Assembly: GCA_934045075.1 (NCBI GenBank)
Contig: OW203731.1
Span: forward strand, 10,579,198 to 10,643,197
DNA from: Yponomeuta sedellus
Lineage: Eukaryota > Arthropoda > Insecta > Lepidoptera > Yponomeutidae
DNA length: 64,000 nucleotides
Direction of reading: 5' to 3'
Shown one piece after another: positions 22,290-31,616 of the stretch. Below the pieces are notes generated by a model. That model did not search any database, was not told the origin of the DNA, and worked only from the letters and a program-made list of their open reading frames with translations. Every line of letters begins with the position of its first letter. Within the stretch, counting starts at the first letter, position 1. The translations under genes and the position numbers were made by a program.

Positions 22290-22718
22290 ATGGCAAATGA
22301 AGATCGAAGCCTTTCTCCGAGTATTATAAGTGGAGCTGTGCTTAAGAAAAGAAAGTCTTCTTCGTCGTCTCTTCCCTGTGAACAACGTGCACTCGTACGT
22401 GAGTCACATTCCTCTGATAAGGCAACGCAGGTATCTGAGCAAGACATTTTAGATTCTACAATCTTTAAAAGAAATCGGTGGGACATAACTGATGTGCGTG
22501 CACATACAAATATTTTACCAAAAGTCGACTTTGGTGCTGTTGCTCCTCGGGACCCAAAAATCCAGGAATATGCGAAGCTCATTGCATTGGAGATGGATTT
22601 AGTGCCAGAACAATTACGTACAGCAACTTGTTCTAAAGTGTTGGATTTTATAAGGAAAGTTCGTGGTGAAGAGTCTTTGGCAAATGTCAGTTTACCTAGT
22701 TTTGAAAAATCTGATTAA
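22290..22718 (+). CDS. 142-codon ORF of unknown function inside the Transib element
   Basis: The frame starts ATG at 22290, 178 bases after the transposase stop and on the same strand, and ends before an AT-rich region. The N-terminus is low-complexity with a basic KKRKSSSSSL patch that could act as a nuclear signal. The C-terminal half is ordered: WDITDVRAHTNILPKVDFG, then a probable helical pair from IQEYAKLIALEMD to KVLDFIRKVRG. The helical pair loosely recalls a BESS-type interaction motif; this is inference only. It lies within the Transib ends, so it may be a second gene of the transposon or a captured host fragment. I do not recognise it, and it does not resemble RAG2 (no kelch repeats or PHD finger). 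Confidence 0.55.
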   Translation: MANEDRSLSPSIISGAVLKKRKSSSSSLPCEQRALVRESHSSDKATQVSEQDILDSTIFKRNRWDITDVRAHTNILPKVDFGAVAPRDPKIQEYAKLIALEMDLVPEQLRTATCSKVLDFIRKVRGEESLANVSLPSFEKSD

Positions 22719-22829
22719 TAAGTACCTAACCAGTAATTTGTTTTGCATATAAAAAATATACTATTTAATTTTGTTTAATATTGTGTTTATTTTATCAGTT
22801 TGTGTAAATTACCTCAGCCATGCACATAC

Positions 22830-22979
22830 GCCGGGAGCCACGGGTAATATCCGCCGGGAGCCACGGGTAATATCTGCCGGGAGTCACATATCCATCAGGA
22901 GCCACAGGTAAATAACCGTGCGTAACGGAGGCTCCCGGCAATGGACGTTCATACAGCCCTTGGCCGCGGACCAAAAAAA
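22830..22979 (+). mobile_element. 150-bp retroposed insert with A-tail and 13-bp target duplication
   Basis: GCCATGCACATAC lies on both sides (22817-22829 and 22980-22992). The insert ends in a run of seven A. It opens with degenerate repeats of a ~22-base unit around GGGAGCCACGGGTAATAT, and a later GGCTCCCGGC can pair back to them. The layout is that of a LINE-mobilised small RNA or SINE. The source is not recognised. Confidence 0.75.
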
Positions 22980-23270
22980 GCCATGCACATACTCGTAATT
23001 AAAACGAATGTGAAAATAACCATCCTACTGTTATTAAAATCAACAAAATGAATTATGTATGCTACCAGTCTAAGCTGACCCCAATGGCTATAGTAAATCT
23101 ACGTACAGAGAGTTCAAGTTACATTGGTTTCTTTTTATAAAGTTGTTAACTATTGTTTTTAGTTTTTTTTCGCAAATTATGATAAAACATAAGTCAAGGC
23201 AACATTTACACATAATCCCAAGTCCTAAATATTTTTGTCCACCATCCTTGTATGGGAATCTGCCACTGTG

Positions 23271-24441
23271 CAGCGTCAGGATTGATGGCTCTTCAAGTTT
23301 TGGGGATATTTTGGGGAAGTGTAATTTATTGGGAAAAGTAGAATCGAAAAACGTGTAGAACTTTTAATGGTCCAAAATTAAATATATTGGACCATTTAAA
23401 ATGGGGGTTTGTGCTGCGAAAGATAACATTTTTAGTTTTTTTTTATACTGATTTGGAGATATTTAGAAAATCTCATCTGGCAACCCTGGCTACAGCAACG
23501 TGAAAAAAACTGTTTGCTCGCTGGCTCAGCTGATCCACTGGCTGTTTTATATACCGCTTTAAAACTGACAGAATTTCAAGCATGCTCGAAGAATCAACGG
23601 TATAACCCACAGAGTAAAATTTGAAAACAAAATCGCCGGATTGTGGGGTGATGGATGTAGTTGCGGTCTATACCGTTGGCTCGCAGAAAATAAAAAAACT
23701 GCGGTAAAGAAAACTGGTGGCTCGCTAATGGAGCACCTGCTTAACATGCAAGGTTTCATTCAAAGTTTAGTAAAAAAATCAATTAAACTTTAATTCTTTA
23801 TTCAATACCCACCGCATACCTACTCTATTTTGTTATTTTTATGATTCCGGACTTCTTAAATAACATAACAGCGCAATTTCGTTCATTCGTTCTTTCATTC
23901 ACCTCCTACAACCGTATCCCGCCACTAAAAAAAATGTCAAACTAATCTGTGTAGTTTTGCTAACCTGTGATCAGAAAATCAGTGTATTTAGAATTTCGGC
24001 AAAAAATCATACTTTTAATCACAAATTCAGCCAGTTTTCGGTAAAATGTGATGCCCCTGTGTCTTAACTAGTGTCTACAACTAAATGTGGTAACCTACAT
24101 CGAGTGATGCTTCCGGAATTCGTGTTTTGTGGTCGAGTGAGGTTTGTTTACTCGTTATGCCATTTAAGAACGTATACGGTATACTTCTAAATGCGCCTCC
24201 TCTTCCTGATTACTTACTAGCTGAGTTTCCTTACCACGTAGCCACGTCGCATCACTTGAAACTGGTTAGTGATTAAAATTACTAAAATATTTTTTTTACT
24301 AATTTTAACTTAAAATATTTTTTATAAAAATGTATTTGATTGTTACATAGTCAATTATGCAGTTTTGTGGTAAACAGGAACAAACTATTACAGGAATAAA
24401 CTATTTTTTTTCGGACTATTCTTGCAATTGTTTATTTTCAG
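23271..24441. other. Mostly non-coding region right of Transib
   Basis: No solid gene. 24125-24180 is an inverted match to 10438-10490. An open segment 24157-24264 (MPFKNVYGILLN, donor-like GTTAGT) could be an exon, but its phase (0) does not fit the next exon at 24442 (phase 1), so I do not join them. Confidence 0.4.
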
Positions 24442-24807
24442 ATTCAGCTATACAAAAACCTATTAGTTGTCGAGCTTCACAAAACAACTCTGGTACGTAG
24501 ACTTTTCATGTATCGCTGAAGTTTTTTGTAACTAGTGTTTGTTTACTTTGATAAATTACAAAGTGTTATCATTTTCAGCACCTTGTACAGCAGCCAAAAT
24601 ATCAGCTGTTGCTATTGGTCCAGTAGGGTTTGACCACAATTATTGTGACCTGGAATCTCAGCATATTTATCAGAACTATCCCGGTAAGTAGCATAGTTTA
24701 CCAACAAATTAATAATCAATAACGAATAAACTTAACTTTTTTTGACGATTTCAGCACCTGAACCAAACCACCGATTGATGAAGTTTGCTCAGATTGGACA
24801 CCTCTAA
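24442..24807 (+). CDS. Three-exon 3' end of a probable THAP-family gene (DHNY motif)
   Basis: Exons 24442-24492, 24579-24683 and 24755-24807 are all linked in phase 1, with GT-AG introns (TTTTCAG, TTTTCAG and TTTCAG acceptors; GTACGT and GTAAGT donors). The stop is at 24805-24807. The reading includes AVAIGPVGFDHNYCDLES and ends LMKFAQIGHL. DHNY fits the [DE]HxY HCF-1-binding motif known in THAP proteins, including THAP1. A second DHNYCDL lies just downstream at about 24850-24870, after the stop, as if an exon had been duplicated. The 5' part is missing here. The broken THAP exons at 9566-10090 on the same strand are the obvious candidate, which would make the Transib cluster a ~14-kb intron insertion; this is inference. 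Confidence 0.5.
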
Positions 24808-25170
24808 GGAAAAACCAAATAGCTGCTGAAATAAATTCAATAGACCTTGACCACAATTATTGTGATTTGATAATAAATAATAAAATACTAATTTCATTTG
24901 TCGTTTTATTGAAAACATTGATTTTTATTAATTTTATTAGGTTAACTGCGGAGCCCCTGGATGAAAATTTATCGATATCGATAAATGTAGTAATGTAAGT
25001 GGACATATGCACTAATGCACAGACAAGTTATGTTGGTAGCACTTACTTTTGACATTGCATTTTTGCTCTATTGGTTGGTATTGCTGACGGGGCTAAACTA
25101 AACTCATTACAAAAGCAAATAGGGAGGTCCCGTCTCTTAAAACGTAGTGTTTATAATGCTCTGTGGTGTG
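24808..25170. other. Non-coding spacer
   Basis: Holds the second DHNYCDL-like reading near 24850-24870 and an ATCGATATCGAT palindrome near 24975. Nothing else recognised. Confidence 0.35.
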
Positions 25171-25237
25171 GCCAAAAAACCGACAACTGTCGGATTGCGC
25201 GCCACGATAGGCAATTGTCCGCCACTGCACATTCCGG

Positions 25238-25458
25238 ACCAGTGGCACCCCTAGAAGATACCCTGGGGGTGCCACGGGAACTTTGATTCGGACCCGTGGC
25301 ACCCCCACCATAGAACGGTGTACCAGGGGTATCATGAGTCTATTTACTAGTTCCCATGATCCCACCAATCGAATAGTGATGGACAAGAGGTAAACAGTGG
25401 CAAAAAAACTCATTAGTACAGTTTTAATATTTATTTAACGCAATTTATCCAATGCGTG
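25238..25458. other. ~220-bp insert with GTGGCACCCC-type repeats
   Basis: It sits between parts that are contiguous at 8925-8930. It contains inverted and direct copies of a CGGACC.GTGGCACCCC unit near its left side (25243-25306). Ends and class are uncertain. Confidence 0.45.
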
Positions 25459-25520
25459 GCCTAACACACCATTACCCCGAGTACACAATGGCAATGGCGA
25501 GCAGTGGGCCATCATGGGCC

Positions 25521-26478
25521 TTTATCCCCCGTGGCACTACAGCTTGGCACTACTTGTAGTGCCATGGGAAATTTTTATTTCCTTTGACTTTACTGGTAGT
25601 GTCAAGGGCAATAACGCATTTCCAGTGACACTACACTGGTTGCAGTTGATTCATGGGAAATATTATTTCCTGTGGCACGAGGGGCTATCTTATCTTTGTG
25701 TAAAACTTATCGAATTATCAGTCGGAAACACACTGGAGTAATTACGATAGTGCAGTAAAATTTTCATTTCCTAACATTTTGTTTTAATTTTAACATAATA
25801 ATTCCGCTAAATAATCGATATCATAGTAGGACAGCCAATCAATTTGATGATTACTTGCCTACTATGCATTTAGGCACTTACCCTCAAATACCTCAAACAC
25901 ATCCCCCCCCCTCCTCGTCGTACCACCAGCTCGTGCCACAAGTGGTACGAGAAGGATTTCAAATTTCCTCGTCGTACCACTGATCGAAATCCGAATGGAA
26001 CGCCATGATATTTGCTCTACTTAGGTACCTACTAATAAAATACAACAAATAAAGGATAATGAAGTAATATGGTATGTTACTGGCAGGCTTACTACCCCTA
26101 CTTAAAGTTGCAGGTTACAGACGTACAGTACAACCTGTAAGCATAAGAGGGATGAAAAACCAATAAATAGGTAATGTTGATTATATTTATTTAAAAACAG
26201 TCAAAGTCTAGGAAGAAATAATTGATCTTGGCAAGACCTTCATTTCGGATGACAGCTGTCAAACTTAAAAACAGAGACGGCAAATTAAACTTTTAACAAA
26301 AAGTGATTTTAGCTTTGAGGTATTTGGGCGGTGGTAGTGCCACGGGTGATTAAATAGATCACGGTAAAATTTGTTGTATGCGGTGAATGAGCCAATCAGT
26401 GTAGTAGTGTTATGGGTAAGTTAAGTTACCCATGACACTACAAGTTGTGCCAAGCTGTAGTGCCACGGGGGAAAAATG
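25521..26478. mobile_element. 958-bp non-autonomous DNA element with 10-bp direct repeats
   Basis: The terminal inverted repeats are about 40 bases, with CCCCCGTGGCACTACAGC at the left and its reverse complement at the right. ATCATGGGCC is present once on each side (25511-25520 and 26479-26488) but only once, as ATAATGGGCC, at the homologous site near 8964. A 9-10-bp duplication suggests a Mutator-like (MULE) element, by inference. The interior has further GTGGCAC/GTGCCAC and TCGTCGTACCAC repeats and no transposase. Confidence 0.78.
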
Positions 26479-26515
26479 ATCATGGGCCATTGTGTATTGC
26501 CCGCACCCGCATAAC

Positions 26516-26909
26516 TTTGACTTTCTATAGGCAACCCTCAGAATAATCTTATTCTGAAAGGGAACCTATATAGGAAATATTAAGATTAGATTGTGAAACT
26601 TTGCGTGGCGGAGTACACTATAGTTGCTCTTTCTGGCACAAAGAATCATTGCAAGAGTAACAAGGACAGCTATTTACTACTCACTTTTTATTTTCCGGCT
26701 CCTTCTATGTTTTAGTTCTTGTTCTAAGGAGTAGCTTGAACATGACTCATAATTTTTTTTCTGTAAAAGTACAATAAATTTAGAGTAGGTACTATTGAAG
26801 TCTGTTGACCTTAATAATGTAAAGTGTGTTTCGGAGGAGCACTGCTTATCCTAAATCCACAGGTTTTAGCCATTTTTAGGGAGCAGGGTACCACTGCCTT
26901 GGTGATAAG
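26516..26909. other. Non-coding; short family-A transposon fragment
   Basis: 26698-26738 resembles the outer end of the family-A THAP transposon (ctccttctatg.tttagt.cttgttct). No gene is seen. Confidence 0.4.
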
Positions 26910-27290
26910 GTCACTGTAAAATGTTTTTCAAATAAATTATCTTTATCAGTGTATATAATTGGTCTTTTTTGCTGTCGATACAGTCTTAGTTTTTGTAGAC
27001 CGTAATTTATTCTTAATAGTCTGATGGCTGATGTTTCTATCAAAACTTTCCTGTTATTTTCAGTTGCCTTCCATTTAAATCAGAGTTCTTTGATGATGCG
27101 ACGAAGACTTTTTTCTGAACCTTGAAAGTTTATATCACAGTGTAATTTTGCACGAAGTTTTTCAAGAGTCGGTAATTCATTTTCAAAAGTTGTGAATAGG
27201 TACACATCGTTTTATTACCCCCTTGTCAAAATCGTCTATGCCTGTGATGTGACTGGTTGGTTTCGATATCTTTTCTTACCAGGGTTCCTA
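26910..27290 (-). pseudogene. Relic of a DDE_3 transposase (N-terminal half)
   Basis: Minus-strand readings in shifting frames give GIDDFDKGVIKR, then ENELPTLEKLRAKL, LRRIIKEL, FKWKATENNRKVLIET and RLYRQQKRPIIYTDK. These line up piece by piece with the transposase at 29091 (VDDFDRTVIHN, RTLQRLLKKMGYRW, NRNIFYLDETW). The protein stops just after the first catalytic Asp, whose following Glu is now Lys. Stops and frameshifts show it is old. No terminal repeats were found. Confidence 0.7.
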
Positions 27291-27389
27291 AATATAACCA
27301 AATTCTGAACTTTTACTATCTTTCACAATCCTTTTAACTGTAGATACAAACTTTTACAAGCCGGTACGTACGAAACTGCTTTTCTATCA

Positions 27390-27683
27390 ATGCTGCACCG
27401 TTCGCCTAACCAATTCGAACTCGCTGCATCGTTCTCGGAGCTACCCTACCTATCAGTCCAGCCATCGCGGAAAAGGGTTCCGCGGCTCCTGCTTGGCCCT
27501 GCGAACACCTTTGTGGACCCTTTAACAGGACAAAGTAATGGGACCACGAGAAAACACCGACCGGATCCTGGCGCTGGTGGCAGGGTTCGACCTCGCCGGC
27601 GCGGTCGTGAAGAGGACCTAGATGTGACACCTTTGTCATCGGCAGTGTCGCCTACAGGGCCCTTAGCCCTTAGTAGTAGATAG
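27390..27683. other. GC-rich island with overlapping open frames, unidentified
   Basis: About 300 bases are clearly richer in G+C than the flanks and are open on both strands (97 codons on +, 85 and 77 on -). The + reading ends in an Arg/Pro-rich tail with DLDVTPLSSAVSPTGPLALSS. I do not recognise it. It could be the end of a LINE gag/ORF or a repeat. Confidence 0.3.
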
Positions 27684-28905
27684 AAGTAGCAGCTACTTAA
27701 CAATACACTAAAGAAAAATTATTTAGAGAAATATTACTTATAAATTCGAAATTCGTATATAACCGTAGGTACTGTAGAAGTAAATCTTTGAGTCTGTGCC
27801 AAGTTCCAGACCAGCACATATATTTTGGCCACAAACTCGAAAATATACTTCTACATATATATACGCTACCACCTTCCAAACCAAAGATTATAATCAAAGT
27901 ATAGCCTAGTATGGGGGTCTGTACCTATATGATGTACTTTTTTTATATGGCAATAAACGTTTTTATCTTTTCCTTTTAAAATATTACCGTAGTACTAATC
28001 ACTGAACACGCTAAATTACATTCAGATTAAATAAATAATTAAATTACTTTGACTTCACAAGAAACGAAGGAGAATATTTGGAACTGACGGCCAACCTGCA
28101 TTAGTGGAGAGGAACAGGAACCGAAGGCAATAGCTAGTCAAGTGGGAATTATCTCCCACATGCATCATAATGGATCTAAGGAAATTGTATCCCACAAAAA
28201 ACAACCTTCAGCGAAAACAATTTTAATAAAATATAATTTATATAATCATAGACAAATAATTTACCACAGTTAAAAAAAACAGGCACCTTTTAATATTTTT
28301 TAGTTTGTATTTTCCATACAACCCTATAATAGTAGTTTATGCTACACTTGGCTTTCTGGCCAAGTGTAGACATAAAAAGATGTACACAACACGGGAGGTA
28401 CTTAATAAAGAAAGCTCTCGATCGCATATTCAACTTCTGCGATCTCGGCCTTTCTTTGTATTACCACCCTAGTTGTGTAATGTACTATTATGATACTGTT
28501 GCATAATAAGGGTTCTTATAACACAAGTGTTACTAGATCAAGTTAGGTATGTACAATGTCATACACTTCTTTATCTACTCTCATACTATAATAGGTACGT
28601 AAAATAATATTAAACTTTATTTAAATATAGAAAAGTTTTCTTAAAGGTCAAATAAAAAATAAAAACTGTTAAAATAATAAAAACTTATTGTAATGAAGTT
28701 CATTACAATAAGTTTTTATTATTTTAAAAGATTTTCTAGCAAAACTTTTAGTTAGGATTTAGGTAAAAAAATATAGAATCTACTTTTATGGCAAAGCCTG
28801 TCTGCTTTTCCCTCCGGGGTATGGGAGGTGTTAGTTTATGCATACTTGTAGAGAAGTCGGTTGAGTAGTCACATATTACGAAGACCCGATAGTCAATGAG
28901 GTGTA
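27684..28905. other. AT-rich non-coding stretch with small hairpins
   Basis: 28342-28369 is a hairpin (CTACACTTGGC, 6 bases, GCCAAGTGTAG) and 28669-28727 is a near-perfect palindrome. Nothing else recognised. Confidence 0.4.
28669..28727. repeat. 59-base palindrome with 29-base perfect arms
   Basis: The arms 28669-28697 and 28699-28727 are exact reverse complements around a single G, built from AATAAAAACTTATTG and its complement. Stems this short and AT-rich are more likely a MITE remnant than a microRNA. Confidence 0.8.
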
Positions 28906-30576
28906 AAGTTGACGACAGGTCGACATGGCAATCGGGGCATGAGGTGAGCCGCGGAGGCGGGGTCGCCCCGCACACCCGCACAGTCCCCGCGTCGTCTTAG
29001 TCTTAGTGTCGCACGAGTCCGTATCGACCGCGTTTATCGATTATAATCTCGCTACTCGCTCACATAATTTATTACTATTGTGTTTTAAAAATGGCTACGG
29101 TTGCATCTTCGTCCCGTGTTCAAGCAAAAAAACCAATAATTCACTCTCAAGCTCGAGAACTAGCTAGAAAAGTGTTAGAAAATTGTGACATTGAACGGAA
29201 AAATAATTGTTATAAATTTTCTGTCAATCAGACATTAGACAAGGCTGTGTTTTATACAGGTCTATCGAAAAGAACTATGTCTAGGATAAAATCAGAATTA
29301 AAATCAGTGGGAGCAGAGGAAAAGTTGAAATCACCCAAAAAACGGAAGAAGACAGGTCTAAAATTTTGTGTTGATGATTTTGATCGTACAGTGATTCACA
29401 ACACCATAACAGAAATTTATTTACAAAAGAAGATCGTTCCGACATGTCCTAAGTTACACGTTGCTTTACGTGAAAAAATACCTTTTCCTTGGTGTATTCG
29501 TACATTACAACGGCTGTTAAAGAAAATGGGATACAGATGGCGTCAATGTCAAAATAAACGATCTATTTTAATTGAAAAGCCAGATATAGTTTTCAAACGA
29601 TATCAATACTTTAAAAAAATGAGAGAATTCCGACAACAAAATAGAAATATTTTTTATTTAGATGAAACATGGGTGGATAATAATTTAACTTTCAAAAAGT
29701 GTTGGCAAATGATTGGAACAAAAGGAATTCTCACAGATACTAGTTCTGGAAATAGACTTATAGTTGTTAACGCAGGAGGGAAAAACGGTCGAAAAATTTT
29801 TAAGGCCGGTACTACGACTGGCGACTATCGTGGTCAAATGAATGGCGAGAATTTTGAAAAATGGGTAACGGAAAAACTTTTGCCGTCTCTTCCTGAACGC
29901 AGTGTCGTGGTAATGGATAACGCACCTTACCATAGTGTCCAGCTCAACAAACCCCCAACAAAAAGTTCTCTAAAATCAGTTATGATAAATTGATAAAGAC
30001 AATAATATATCGTGCGATAGATCAATGAGAAAGCCAGATTTATTTAAAATTATAGAACAACATAAACCCGTTGATATCAATTATAAAATTGACCATATAA
30101 TTAAAGGACATGGTCATGATGATATTATTAGATTACCTCCATATATGTGCGATTTAAATCCTATTGAATTAGCCTGGGCCGCCGTTAAACGCTTCGTCAG
30201 GGAACACAACATAAAGAGCGATTTGTGTTTGACAAAGCTTAAAGAGATAAGATAACGAATGCAATTTTGTCAGTCACGGCAGAAAACTGGAGCAATTTCG
30301 AAAAACATGTCCAGAACCTTGAAAATGAATATTGGGAAAAAGACATGGGAATGGAAAATGAAATGGAACATTTTATTATAAAAGTCGGAGATACCAGTGA
30401 CGAAGATTCTTTAAGTTTTTGTAGCGATACGTTAGATGATTCAGATGAATAAATATTAACTTAAATGAAAACGTGGTATTATTTTATTCACATTTTGTTA
30501 CATACATAATAAAAATATATCGATATTGAAAACGTCACGTCACTAGAGAATTGCCATGTCGACCTGTCGTCAACAG
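28906..30576 (+). mobile_element. IS630-Tc1-mariner-type transposon with TIRs and TA duplication
   Basis: Inverted ends GTTGACGACAGGTCGACATG (28908) and its reverse complement (ending 30574) flank a DDE_3 transposase. TA occurs outside both ends (28904-28905 and 30577-30578). The element is 1.67 kb, essentially full length. Confidence 0.82.
29091..30452 (+). pseudogene. DDE_3 transposase, broken by a stop and two frameshifts
   Basis: The frame opens at ATG 29091. An N-terminal helix-turn-helix (TGLSKRTMSRIKSEL) is followed by a basic KKRKK patch and a second helical region. YLDETWVDN (~29655) gives the first Asp and VVMDNAPYHS (~29910) the second. Just after it, TGA at 29991 replaces what is probably Trp, and the frame shifts. 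The reading continues from ~30000 with RLPPYMCDLNPIELAW (catalytic Glu), shifts again near 30240-30267, and ends in an Asp/Ser-rich tail at 30452. It is the same family as the 11.9-13.5-kb gene but without introns. The protein is inactive. Confidence 0.82.
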
Positions 30577-30594
30577 TACCTACCTAATTCAAGG

Positions 30595-30715
30595 GTTCTC
30601 GCTTGACTGGATGAGGTTGGACGAGGACAGAAGTTATCGGCGTGCCTTGAGAGAGGCCTATGTACAGCAGTGGACGAGTGCAGGCTTATTGACTGATTGA
30701 CTGAAGTATACAAAA
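30595..30715 (+). repeat. Lepidopteran LINE/SINE 3' tail
   Basis: It contains GAGAGGCCTATGTACAGCAG followed by TGGACG and a short simple-repeat end (TTGACTGATTGACTGA). I recognise the core from common moth and butterfly retroposon tails (RTE-like); this is from memory, not a search. Confidence 0.55.
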
Positions 30716-31599
30716 GTGTACTGTATCGCAAACGATTTGAGTTTAAAGTAAACGCAGGTAACTTTGAAACATAATTATATTACAAATTATACGCGCGCTA
30801 AAACTGATACGTTTTAAGTACACCCAAGAGCCCATCATCGTTTATAATGCACTTTGCTTATTATTTTAAAGGTCAAATTACAACAAAAATGTCAAGTTTG
30901 TTCAGGGCACCAATTTATAGCACTTCGACGTATATTGTATAGCCGAATAACCATCATATTAACAAGAAGAAAGACTAATTGTACTTATCAGCTACGCAAT
31001 ATAAATCGAATGGTCATTATTTACATGTTTTTTATGTAACGCAGCCCAGCTTAGTGTCTAACAAAGTAACAATAAGTAGGTACAATAAACCGATCGGGTC
31101 GATTCTCTATGCGAGGTAACACCTACCGCATGCTCGTTTTATGTAATCAAGAGTTTAATAGTATATTATCTATGTATTAGCAACAACACCAACTAAATTA
31201 GAATTTCAGTAATTAAATATCAAATAAGTCTGGTTTCCAGAAAGGTTTTCCAACGGTGAGCACACAGTGCACAGACACATCATATTTATTTTGTTTTACT
31301 AGACATTTTTTTATAATGAAATCATTAATATTCTATATTCATTTATTCTATTTAACGTGGTTTTCGATACCTAAATCAATATTTCTAAGACTTACTAGTA
31401 ATATATACAAAACAAGTCACGTAAGTGGATGCATAAAATTTTAAATACGCCGAACTTACAATTTTCGACGAATCACTCAGAAAATTAATTCTACTTTGAA
31501 GAATTTGCCCATTTTTAATTAAATTAGATTAAGTTAATTTATAGTTACAACGTAAATAAATATAAATAAAAAATCTGAATGAACAATAGTAAATTGTTA
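30716..31599. other. AT-rich non-coding stretch
   Basis: No gene, RNA or clear repeat recognised. Confidence 0.4.
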
Positions 31600-31616
31600 A
31601 ATGTATTCATTGTTTT

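Larger units (their letters stand above)
14607..23270 (+). mobile_element. Transib (RAG1-like) DNA transposon with 5-bp target duplication
   Basis: The left end is CACAGTGACAGATT at 14607; the right end is the reverse complement of CACAGTGGCAGATT, ending at 23270. The CACAGTG heptamer is the Transib and V(D)J RSS signature. CAGCG lies directly outside both ends (14602-14606 and 23271-23275), a GC-rich 5-bp duplication as expected for Transib. Inside are a RAG1-like transposase, broken by frameshifts and by an LTR retrotransposon, a second ORF of 142 codons, and a 150-bp retroposed insert. Without the LTR element the transposon would be about 3.8 kb. Confidence 0.9.
25171..26515. repeat. Second copy of the hairpin repeat, carrying two insertions
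   Basis: Pieces at 25171-25237, 25459-25520 and 26480-26515 line up in order with 8867-8990. They are separated by about 220 bases (25238-25458) and by a 958-bp element (25521-26478). The uninterrupted copy at 8.9 kb is the natural empty site. Confidence 0.75.

Noticed and set aside
22290..22718. RAG2-like partner of the RAG1-like transposase
   Set aside because: 142 codons, no kelch repeats and no PHD finger; the only link is position.
24157..24264. First exon (MPFKNVYGI..) of the DHNY gene
   Set aside because: It ends in phase 0 while the next exon needs phase 1, and no alternative donor fits, so I did not join it.
28669..28727. microRNA precursor
   Set aside because: Stem of only 29 pairs with a one-base loop and AT-rich simple composition does not fit a pre-miRNA.
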